This document shows positions 7,607 to 14,942 of a stretch of 36,180 bases of DNA, one piece after another. The notes beneath the pieces were generated by a model that saw only the letters and a program-made list of their open reading frames with translations, was not told the origin of the DNA and did no database searches. This DNA is from Hyphomicrobium sp. (GTDB taxonomy: Bacteria; Pseudomonadota; Alphaproteobacteria; Rhizobiales; Hyphomicrobiaceae), in the NCBI GenBank assembly GCA_002928955.1, contig PERT01000037.1:1-36180 (forward strand). The letters run 5' to 3'. The translations under genes were made by a program, and so were the position numbers. Positions within the stretch are counted from its first letter, which is position 1; the number at the start of each line of letters is the position of its first letter.

Positions 7607-10600
7607 ATGGGCAGCGACCTCGAGACGCGTATCCGCCATGTTACGGCGGTTCTCGGGCCCACGAATACCGGCAAGACGCACCTCGCCATCGAACGCATGC
7701 TCGGCCACGAGAGCGGCATGATCGGTTTGCCGTTGCGGCTGCTGGCGCGTGAGGTCTACGATAAGATTGCGAACCGGTTAGGCGCCGACAAGGTCGCGCT
7801 GATTACCGGCGAAGAGAAAATCCGGCCGGAGCGGGCGCGCTTTTACGTCTGCACGGTCGAAGCCATGCCGCGCGATATCGACGTCGATTTCCTGGCTATC
7901 GACGAAATACAGCTCTGCGCCGATCCCGAGCGCGGGCACGTGTTCACCGACCGGCTGCTGCATGCGCGCGGCAAATCCGAGACGCTTCTGCTCGGCGCTC
8001 AGACAATGCGCGAGACGATCAGCGACCTGATCCCCGGGGCCAACTTCATATCCCGTCCGCGGCTATCGAAGCTCAGCTATGCCGGCGAAAAGAAGATCAC
8101 ACGGCTGCCGGCACGAACCGCCGTGGTGGCCTTCTCTGCGAACGAGGTCTACGCCATTGCCGAGTTGATCCGGCGGCAGAGCGGCGGCACCGCCGTCGTG
8201 CTCGGCGCCTTGAGCCCGCGCACGCGAAACGCCCAGGTCGCGTTGTACCAGTCTGGCGACGTCAACTTCCTGGTGGCCACTGACGCCATAGGCATGGGCC
8301 TCAACCTGGACGTCGACCACGTTGCCTTCTCGGCCACACGCAAATTCGACGGTCAGAACCACCGCAGCCTCACGCCTGGCGAACTCGGCCAAATCGCCGG
8401 CCGCGCCGGCCGCCACATGAATGACGGAACGTTCGGTGTCACCGGCGGGGCGGAGCCATTCAGCGCGGACATCGTCGAGCGGCTGGAGACCCACAATTTC
8501 GACAGTGTGCGCACCCTGCAATGGCGCAATCGCAACCTCGACTTCAACACGCTGGAACTTCTCCGCGAGAGCTTGCGCGAACTGCCGAACGAGGCGCGGC
8601 TCACACGCGCGCGGATGGCCGACGACGTGGCTGCCTTGGAGACCGTGACCCGCGACCGGGAGATCGAGGACTTCGCATCGTCGCCCGCGGCGGTCGTCCG
8701 CCTGTGGGATGTCTGCCAGATCCCCGACTATCGTAAGATCTCCTCACAGAATCACGCCGAGCTGGTCTCGACGCTTTACAAGTTCCTGATGGCATCCGAA
8801 GGCCGCATTCCCGAAGACTGGTTCGCAAAGCAGGTGGCCTTCGCCGATCGCACCGACGGCGACATCGACACGCTTTCGAACCGTATCGCCCACATCCGCA
8901 CCTGGACGTTCGTGTCCAACCGGCTCGACTGGCTGAAGGATCCAGGCCATTGGCAGGGCCGCACGCGGGAGATCGAGGACGCCCTCTCGGATGCCATGCA
9001 TGAACGCCTCACACAGCGCTTCGTCGACAAGAGGACCAGCGCACTGATGAAGGGCATGCGGGACAAGGACGAGTTGAGCGCGGAGATTGCCGAGGACGGC
9101 GCCATTCAGGTCGAGAACCATTATGTCGGCCGCCTCAAGGGCTTCCTGTTCTCCCCCGACAGCCAGGCCGACAACGTACATGGCAAGGCCGCGCGCTCGG
9201 CCGCGGCCCAGGTATTGTCACGCGAGATTTCCATGCGCGCTCGTCGCGTGGCGGCCGCCAAAGCCGACGCCTTCAAGTTGCAGCGCAACGGACGCGTCAT
9301 CTGGCGCGACGAGGAGATCGGCAAGATCGAGGCGAGCGATGATCCGCTGAAGCCGCGCTTCGTTCTTATCGCTGACGAACACATTTCTGGCCCTGATCGG
9401 GAGAAAGTACAGGCGCGGCTCGACCAGTGGCTGACCGAGATCGCGGCCGACAAATTGAAACCGCTGGTTGACATCCAGAAGGCGGAGGATATTGCAGGGC
9501 TCGCCCGCGGCATCGCGTTCCGGCTGACAGAAAGCTCGGGCGTGCTGAAACGCGAGGCTGTCGCCGACGAGATCAAATCGCTTGACCAGGCCGCCCGTGC
9601 GCAGTTGCGTAAATATGGTGTCCGTTTCGGCGCATTCAACATCTTCTTCCCACTGCTTCTGAAGCCGGCGCCGGCCGAGTTGCTGCTGTCCTATTGGGCC
9701 CTGCGCAGCGGTCCTGCCGCCGGCCTCGATCCCGACGCACTGCCGGATGGTCCGCGGCCGGGGCTCACGTCGGTTGCCGCCGATCCGGCCGTGCCAGAGG
9801 CGTTCTATCGCGCCTACGGTTTCCACGTGTGCGGTCCGCGCGCAGTGCGCTTCGACATTCTCGAGCGGCTGGCCGATCTGATCCGCCCGCTGCTCGCCTT
9901 CCGCTCAAAACCAAACGAGCCGGCGATGCCGCCCAAGGGCTCGACCGGCGACGGCGGGTTCACGGTAACCCCCGACATGATGTCGATCCTCGGCTGCTCG
10001 CCAGAAGAGTTGAGCCACGTTCTGAAGGCGCTCGGCTTCCGGCTCGATCGCCGGCTGGTTAAGCCGCCTGCTCTCGTAGCGGCCCCAATGGCCGCTTCCG
10101 TGGACGCGGCATCGGTTGACGCCGGTCCAATCGCTACTGGTCCGGTCGAGACCGCAGCTGGCGACGCGGCGCTGGCGAAAGACGGCATCGCGGCACCGGA
10201 GCATTCCAGCCCTGCCGAGCCGGATGCGCCGTCACCGGCCGCAGGTTCTGAAGCCGTTTCTGAAATAGCGGCCGCCGCCGAAACGGTGAAAATCGCCAAG
10301 CCAGAGGCAGAAATGGTTCGGCCGACAAGTCGAATCGAGGCCGGGTCCGGCGTCGCTGACGGAAGCGCTGCCGCCTCGCCGGCGGCTCCAGAGGTCGCCG
10401 AACAGAAGTACGAAGACGTCTGGCGTCCCCGCCGGCATCGGCACGATGAAGGCGCAGCCCGCCAGGATCGCGGGCGCCGTCATGGCCGCGGCCCGAATGC
10501 TCATCGCCCGGGTGACAATCGTCAGGGCGGGTACAGACCAGCAATGGGGCCAGCGCCAGGATTTCAATCGTCCAGCGCGCTCGCCGTCAATCCCAATACG

Positions 10601-11116
10601 GGCAATCCGAATGGACCGGGCGACGGGGCACAAGCCGAGGGTGCGATGGCCACCGCGCCGGGTGCTGAAGCGCCCTTCCGGCGTCCGCATCGGGACCGTC
10701 GGCCAGATCATCAGCGTCGCGGTCACAAGCCGCAGCAGCAGGCGCCATCGTCGGGGCAGCCCGGAGAGCAGGGTCCGCCGGGAATGGCACCTGAGGCGGC
10801 TGCAACAGAGGCGGCGGGCCGGACCGGCCAGAGGGGACGGGGGCCAAGCCGGGGTGCAGAACAGAACCAGGATCGCGGGCAGGGCCACGGACGTGACCAG
10901 CGTCGTGATGGCGTTCGTCCGCACGGACGGGATCGCGATAATCGCGGTGACGGCAAAACGGGCGAGCGCCGGCGCGACGAGCCGAGGCGTGGCCCCGAGA
11001 TGATCTCGGCAGCACCGCCGCGCAAAGGTGGCGCTGATCCCGACAGCCCGTTCGCCAAGCTTATGGCGTTGCGCGAAGCCATGGACAAGCAATCCAAAGA
11101 GAAAAGCTCCCCATGA
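7607..11116 (+). CDS. SUV3-like ATP-dependent RNA helicase with long basic tail
   Basis: 1169 residues. A superfamily II helicase: Walker A GPTNTGKT (17-24), DEIQ box (99-102), ATDAIGMGLNLDV and QIAGRAGRHMNDG (motifs V/VI, about 225-275). This set is typical of mitochondrial SUV3 and its alphaproteobacterial relatives, which unwind RNA. Conserved sequence runs to about residue 825. The rest is low complexity: an Ala/Pro/Glu-rich part, then a tail rich in Arg, Gly, Gln and His (about 945-1150) that probably binds RNA. The start is ATG 7607 after GGGAGAA. The stop overlaps the next gene's ATG (ATGA), so the two are translationally coupled. Confidence 0.92.
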   Translation: MGSDLETRIRHVTAVLGPTNTGKTHLAIERMLGHESGMIGLPLRLLAREVYDKIANRLGADKVALITGEEKIRPERARFYVCTVEAMPRDIDVDFLAIDEIQLCADPERGHVFTDRLLHARGKSETLLLGAQTMRETISDLIPGANFISRPRLSKLSYAGEKKITRLPARTAVVAFSANEVYAIAELIRRQSGGTAVVLGALSPRTRNAQVALYQSGDVNFLVATDAIGMGLNLDVDHVAFSATRKFDGQNHRSLTPGELGQIAGRAGRHMNDGTFGVTGGAEPFSADIVERLETHNFDSVRTLQWRNRNLDFNTLELLRESLRELPNEARLTRARMADDVAALETVTRDREIEDFASSPAAVVRLWDVCQIPDYRKISSQNHAELVSTLYKFLMASEGRIPEDWFAKQVAFADRTDGDIDTLSNRIAHIRTWTFVSNRLDWLKDPGHWQGRTREIEDALSDAMHERLTQRFVDKRTSALMKGMRDKDELSAEIAEDGAIQVENHYVGRLKGFLFSPDSQADNVHGKAARSAAAQVLSREISMRARRVAAAKADAFKLQRNGRVIWRDEEIGKIEASDDPLKPRFVLIADEHISGPDREKVQARLDQWLTEIAADKLKPLVDIQKAEDIAGLARGIAFRLTESSGVLKREAVADEIKSLDQAARAQLRKYGVRFGAFNIFFPLLLKPAPAELLLSYWALRSGPAAGLDPDALPDGPRPGLTSVAADPAVPEAFYRAYGFHVCGPRAVRFDILERLADLIRPLLAFRSKPNEPAMPPKGSTGDGGFTVTPDMMSILGCSPEELSHVLKALGFRLDRRLVKPPALVAAPMAASVDAASVDAGPIATGPVETAAGDAALAKDGIAAPEHSSPAEPDAPSPAAGSEAVSEIAAAAETVKIAKPEAEMVRPTSRIEAGSGVADGSAAASPAAPEVAEQKYEDVWRPRRHRHDEGAARQDRGRRHGRGPNAHRPGDNRQGGYRPAMGPAPGFQSSSALAVNPNTGNPNGPGDGAQAEGAMATAPGAEAPFRRPHRDRRPDHQRRGHKPQQQAPSSGQPGEQGPPGMAPEAAATEAAGRTGQRGRGPSRGAEQNQDRGQGHGRDQRRDGVRPHGRDRDNRGDGKTGERRRDEPRRGPEMISAAPPRKGGADPDSPFAKLMALREAMDKQSKEKSSP

Positions 11117-11586
11117 GCGGCGATGCCGAACGGGCGGATCACAGCAAACGTGCTGGCGGCGGCCCAGGCGAGCAACGGCTCGACAAATGGTTGTGGTATG
11201 CGCGTCTCACAAAGTCGAGAACGCAAGCAGCGGCGCTCGTCAGCGAAGGACGCGTCAGGGTCAACCGGGAGCGCACCGACAAACCCAGCCAGACGGTCAG
11301 GCCTGGCGATGTGGTGACGGCGACGGTCAACCGCACGGTGCGTATCTTGAGGGTCGTGGGCTTCGTCGAGCGTCGGGGGCCTGCGGCCGAGGCAGCCGCA
11401 ATCTACGAGGAATTGACACCGGCTGCCGATCAGACCAAAGCTCGCCTCTCCGGTGCTGACGGGGCAGGGTGTGGAATGGAGGCATTCGCTGATCCTCGAA
11501 CTCATGCCGAGCGCGAACCGGGGTCAGGCCGTCCGACCAAGCGCGAACGGCGCGAGATCGACCGGCTGAAAAACTCGAGCGAATGA
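11113..11586 (+). CDS. S4-domain RNA-binding protein (HslR-like)
   Basis: 157 residues. The S4 RNA-binding fold is at about 21-70: QRLDKWLWYARLTKSRTQAA then GRVRVNRE and PGDVVTA, most like the heat-shock protein Hsp15/HslR that binds stalled 50S subunits. The C-terminal 60 residues are charged and variable, ending in a basic KRERREIDRL helix. The ATG overlaps the helicase stop by four bases, suggesting a shared RNA-related task, which is inference. Confidence 0.88.
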   Translation: MSGDAERADHSKRAGGGPGEQRLDKWLWYARLTKSRTQAAALVSEGRVRVNRERTDKPSQTVRPGDVVTATVNRTVRILRVVGFVERRGPAAEAAAIYEELTPAADQTKARLSGADGAGCGMEAFADPRTHAEREPGSGRPTKRERREIDRLKNSSE

Positions 11587-11718
11587 GCGCGGACGCTTCA
11601 AACCCCTCGAGGCATCGCGCCTTCAAACGACCGACCTTAGAACCGACCATAGAGATGACGATCCCGCGCAGGAACCACAGCACGACAAGACTCGACGAAC
11701 GGCCGAAACAAGAGAAGT

Positions 11719-11736
11719 ATGGACCCCACTGAATGA
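11719..11736 (+). promoter_or_regulatory. Candidate 5-codon leader ORF overlapping fdxA start
   Basis: ATG at 11719 after AAGAGAAG opens a mini frame, M-D-P-T-E-stop, whose TGA (11734-11736) overlaps the fdxA ATG (11733-11735) as ATGA. fdxA itself has no ribosome site at normal distance, so translation could be coupled through this leader. Only the arrangement is seen; function is inferred. Confidence 0.4.
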
Positions 11737-12071
11737 CCTACATCGTCAACGAGAACTGCATAAAGTGCAAGTACACCGACTGTGTTGAAGTCTGCCCCGT
11801 CGATTGCTTCTACGAGGGCGAGAACATGCTGGTCATTCATCCTGACGAGTGCATCGACTGCGGTGTTTGCGAGCCCGAGTGCCCGGTCGATGCGATAAAG
11901 CCAGACACCGAGCCCGGCCTCGAGAAATGGTTGCAGGTCAACCGCGACTACGCGGAAAAGTGGCCGAACATCACCGCCAAAAAGGACCAGCCGACCGACG
12001 CCGACCAGTACAAGGATGAGACAGGAAAGTTCGAAAAGTACTTTTCGCCGAAGCCCGGAAGTGGTGATTGA
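11733..12071 (+). CDS. fdxA: Seven-iron ferredoxin FdxA
   Basis: 112 residues. Two clusters of cysteines, Cys9/12/17/21/25 and Cys40/43/46/50, fit a [3Fe-4S][4Fe-4S] ferredoxin of the Azotobacter FdI/FdxA type ([18 protein letters not shown] then [16 protein letters not shown]). It is a soluble low-potential electron carrier. The C-terminal 50 residues are the usual acidic extension. It lies between the S4 gene and carD, a conserved order in the group. The start is decided by the family's MTYIV N terminus. Confidence 0.96.
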   Translation: MTYIVNENCIKCKYTDCVEVCPVDCFYEGENMLVIHPDECIDCGVCEPECPVDAIKPDTEPGLEKWLQVNRDYAEKWPNITAKKDQPTDADQYKDETGKFEKYFSPKPGSGD

Positions 12072-12388
12072 GCAGTCTCAGCCTGCGACATTCTTGTAAC
12101 AAAAAATGTTGTTGAGAAACAATGTCCAAAGGCTTGTCTCCGGGCGCAATTTACTGCTGCGAATTGAGCATGCGGGCACCCATTTGCCTCGTCGGCCTTC
12201 ATCTGGCGTGAAATTTGTGTTATAAGGTTTGGGTTGTGGCGTATTTGAAAACTTCGCTGGAACATCGGCGAACATAACAAGGTCAAAGTTGCCTGCTAAC
12301 CTCTTTAAAGCCCAGAGAGAAGTCGATGTCGACTTCCACAGGCAGGGTTAAAAGGTGAACATAGCCGCCCCAACCCGGATCGGATGTG

Positions 12389-12417
12389 ACGGCTCCCGCG
12401 TGGAGCCGTTTCCTTCA
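12389..12417 (+). terminator. Terminator/attenuator-like hairpin in carD leader
   Basis: ACGGCTCC (12389-12396) pairs perfectly with GGAGCCGT (12402-12409) around a five-base loop and is followed by TTCCTTC. It lies 140 bp before the carD start, so it could end fdxA transcripts or attenuate carD. Confidence 0.45.
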
Positions 12418-12469
12418 GTCCTTTGTTCGTTCCGGACCGGCGGTCGCGATACCCCGGCCGGGTTTACTG

Positions 12470-12493
12470 CGGCCGAACGACTGTGTTCGGCCG
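12470..12493 (+). promoter_or_regulatory. Second hairpin in carD leader
   Basis: CGGCCGAA (12470-12477) pairs with TTCGGCCG (12486-12493) around an eight-base loop. It is not followed by a T-tract, so it is a structured leader element rather than a terminator. Confidence 0.4.
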
Positions 12494-12548
12494 AATGCGA
12501 CGGTAGCCCCCGCCCGTCGTACGCGTCATGAGAAAGTGAGACGACAAC

Positions 12549-13697
12549 ATGGCTCAGAAGAAAAAGGTGGAAGCCAAGGCCAAGTCCGTGAAGCCCGTGG
12601 CTACTCCCGTGAAACAGACCGCTGCCAAGGCCAAAGCCGTTGCCGCGTCGAAGAAGGCTCCGCTCAAGTCTCAACCACACGCCTCAAAGGCTCAAAAGCC
12701 AGTTGTCATCAAACACACCATGAAATCAGCAAGTTCTGCTCAGTCGTCGCCGAAATCCGTGGACAAGGCCCCCCCGAAGGCCGCCATCCGTAAGCCGGTA
12801 TCCCAGATTGCCAAGGCAGCTGTCGCCAAAGTCGCAGTGCCGACCAAGGTGGCTGCAAAGGCACCGACGCCCGTGGTGGTCAAATCGCCGGTTATCGTCG
12901 TCAAGCCGGCGGTTCCGAAGGCCGTCGCGTCACCGGCAACCATGGCTATGCGTCAGGCAGCGCCGCAAAAACCCCAGCCGTTTCGAACCGTTTCAGCCAT
13001 CGTTGCCAAGCCGGCTGGCCAGAAGCTGACTTCGCCGCTCGCACCGGCCGCGGCCGTGCCGACGCCCAAGGCGATTGCCGAGAAAGCGGCCCAGCAGCGG
13101 CAGATGATCAGCGCGCAGAAAAAGCCTGTCAGCCAGCGCCACGGTTTCAAGACCAACGAGTTCGTCGTTTATCCAGCCCACGGTGTCGGCCGCATCATCG
13201 GCATCGAGGAGCAGGAGATCGCGGGAATGTCGCTCGAGCTCTTTGTCATCACGTTCGACAAGGAAAAGCTGACATTGCGCGTACCGACCGGCAAGCTCGC
13301 CACTGTCGGCATGCGCAAGCTTGCCGACGAGGCCGTGGTCAGGAAAGCCATGGAAACACTCAAAGGTCGAGCTCGAGTGAAGCGCACCATGTGGAGCCGC
13401 CGCGCCCAGGAATATGTGGCGAAGATCAATTCGGGCGATCTGATTTCGATTGCCGAGGTTGTCCGTGACCTGTTCCGGTCCGAGGCCCAGCCTGAGCAGT
13501 CGTATTCGGAGCGCCAGCTCTATGAGGACGCGCTCGACCGCATGGCACGAGAGATCGCTGCTGTGGACAAACTCGATGATCGGGGCGCCGTGCAGCGCAT
13601 CACCGAGGTCCTGTCCAAGAGTGCCAAGGGCCGCCGTCAGGCAGAAAGCGATGCTGCGGCCGCAGCGACCGAAGGGGGCGAGTTCAAAGCCGCCTGA
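12549..13697 (+). CDS. CarD-family transcription regulator with histone H1-like extension
   Basis: 382 residues, about twice the usual CarD/CdnL length. Residues 199-360 are the CarD domain: an RNA polymerase-binding module beginning FKTNEFVVYPAHGVGRI, then a helical DNA-binding part with ARVKRTMWSRRAQEY and the conserved SERQLYEDALDRMARE. CarD binds RNA polymerase beta and stabilises open complexes. Residues 1-198 are Lys/Ala/Pro/Val-rich with many KA, AK and KP pairs, resembling histone H1 or AlgP tails, and probably disordered and DNA-binding. The start is ATG 12549. The gene ends before a strong terminator. Confidence 0.93.
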   Translation: MAQKKKVEAKAKSVKPVATPVKQTAAKAKAVAASKKAPLKSQPHASKAQKPVVIKHTMKSASSAQSSPKSVDKAPPKAAIRKPVSQIAKAAVAKVAVPTKVAAKAPTPVVVKSPVIVVKPAVPKAVASPATMAMRQAAPQKPQPFRTVSAIVAKPAGQKLTSPLAPAAAVPTPKAIAEKAAQQRQMISAQKKPVSQRHGFKTNEFVVYPAHGVGRIIGIEEQEIAGMSLELFVITFDKEKLTLRVPTGKLATVGMRKLADEAVVRKAMETLKGRARVKRTMWSRRAQEYVAKINSGDLISIAEVVRDLFRSEAQPEQSYSERQLYEDALDRMAREIAAVDKLDDRGAVQRITEVLSKSAKGRRQAESDAAAAATEGGEFKAA

Positions 13698-13732
13698 AAT
13701 AACGAAGCCGGCCACAACCGGAGCATCATTCG

Positions 13733-13764
13733 ACGCCCGGAGCTTACCGCTCCGGGCGTTCTTG
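13733..13764. terminator. Strong terminator shared by carD and nuclease gene
   Basis: ACGCCCGGAGC (13733-13743) and GCTCCGGGCGT (13749-13759) form a perfect 11-bp stem with a five-base loop, followed on plus by TCTTGTT. The convergent nuclease gene's stop codon (13744-13746) lies inside the loop, so the right arm encodes its last residues. Confidence 0.85.
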
Positions 13765-14802
13765 TTGGGCGTTGCTCCCTGTCCGGGATGACGCCGAGGG
13801 CGGCGCACCCACCCCACCGCCTGTCGCCGCGGTGTCCGTCGGCGCAATGCGAGACGACTTTCGGACGTCCTGCATATCGAGCACCTCGATCTCGCTGGCA
13901 TGCGACAACTCGATGTAGGGCCCATTCCTCCGCTCGATCCAACCCCGCACGCGCACCTGGCGGTTTTCGAGCCCGCGAACAGCGTCGGCGCCTCCCGATG
14001 CCTCCAGCAACAGCTTTCCCGTCTTGATCCCAACAGTGAAATCGTCGTTCCAGTCGCGGCCGAAGTTGAGCAGCAGCACGCCCTTTTTCTCGACGACCGT
14101 CCGTACCCGTCCGGCGACGACCTGGAAGGTGTTCCGTAACCGCATCAGCTCACGTGTGCGATAGGCCGACCGCTCATGATAGGCGGCGTTCGACCACAAG
14201 CCCAGCCGCGCGTCGCGCGCGGGCCTTTCGTGGGCCAACAGCGCATCGAGACAAGCCGCATTGTCTGCCAGCGCGTGCGCACGGCCATGCCCCTGCGACA
14301 ACATATGGCCCTGCACCCACGTTCGCGCGCCGTCGCGATCGACGAATGCATGAGCCAGCAGCCGGCCGTAGCGATCGTTGCGGAGTTTGTTGGCGAAAGC
14401 GAGTTCGATCGAGCGCCCCAGAACGAGAGCTGACAAGGTCGCGACGGCGTCGCGCTCTGGCGGCCAGATTGCGGCCGTCGTCGCGGTTGTGTCGAGCGCC
14501 CGTGGCGCGAGGATCCCCAAGAGCTTGACCTCGGACCCATCATCGAGCGCGAGGCTTTCCCCGTCGATCACCCGCGTTACGGCCCGCGACGGGCCGGCCT
14601 CAAGCTGGCAGGCGTTCACGGCGGCATGTTGCTCGACCGCGGCGACACCCGTCGTCGACGCGGCCAGTTCGAGCAAAGCGCCGAGGATGGCCATGGCGGC
14701 GACGCGGATCGTCGATCGTGGCGCGACGCGCCCAATGCCGAACGCTGATCGAAGGTCACGCCTTAAGTCTTCCGGTCGACCGGCAGCAGGCTGGCGCGTC
14801 AC
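13744..14802 (-). CDS. Staphylococcal nuclease-like exported protein
   Basis: 352 residues. The SNase-like OB-fold (about 72-205) shows VTRVIDGESLALDDGSEVKLLGILAPR, then RNDRYGRLLAHAFV, which fits the family's catalytic region (Arg in the ILAPR segment, Arg in YGRxLA). A C-terminal beta-rich domain (about 225-310) follows, then a disordered Ser/Thr/Ala/Gly-rich tail. A hydrophobic segment at about 33-55 could be a signal peptide or anchor. GTG 14802 has AGGAA at good spacing; ATG 14694 would give a shorter N terminus but lacks a ribosome site. Some key acidic residues of true nucleases are not obvious, so activity is uncertain. Confidence 0.85.
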   Translation of the reverse strand: MTRQPAAGRPEDLRRDLRSAFGIGRVAPRSTIRVAAMAILGALLELAASTTGVAAVEQHAAVNACQLEAGPSRAVTRVIDGESLALDDGSEVKLLGILAPRALDTTATTAAIWPPERDAVATLSALVLGRSIELAFANKLRNDRYGRLLAHAFVDRDGARTWVQGHMLSQGHGRAHALADNAACLDALLAHERPARDARLGLWSNAAYHERSAYRTRELMRLRNTFQVVAGRVRTVVEKKGVLLLNFGRDWNDDFTVGIKTGKLLLEASGGADAVRGLENRQVRVRGWIERRNGPYIELSHASEIEVLDMQDVRKSSRIAPTDTAATGGGVGAPPSASSRTGSNAQQERPER

Positions 14803-14942
14803 GAGTTGGCGTTCCTCAGGCTGACATGTCTTTCGTTAGCGCAACGCGCTTCGGATTCGCTCATGTGCACGGTCGTCGGCTAGCCACTTACGTTGGAGCG
14901 TCCACCGTCGCACGCCACACCGCCAGACGCCAGCCTCCGGTC

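Larger units (their letters stand above)
12072..12548 (+). promoter_or_regulatory. carD upstream region and long leader
   Basis: 477 bp without a gene. An AT-rich stretch (about 12205-12260) holds a -10-like TATAAG at 12221-12226, with no good -35. If used, it gives a leader of about 315 nt. The leader contains two hairpins, annotated separately at 12389-12409 and 12470-12493. Just after the fdxA stop, TTGTT/AACAA (about 12111-12123) can pair weakly. Confidence 0.35.

Noticed and set aside
12078-12275. 65-codon minus frame between fdxA and carD
   Set aside because: No ribosome site or coding bias; it covers the AT-rich promoter region of carD.
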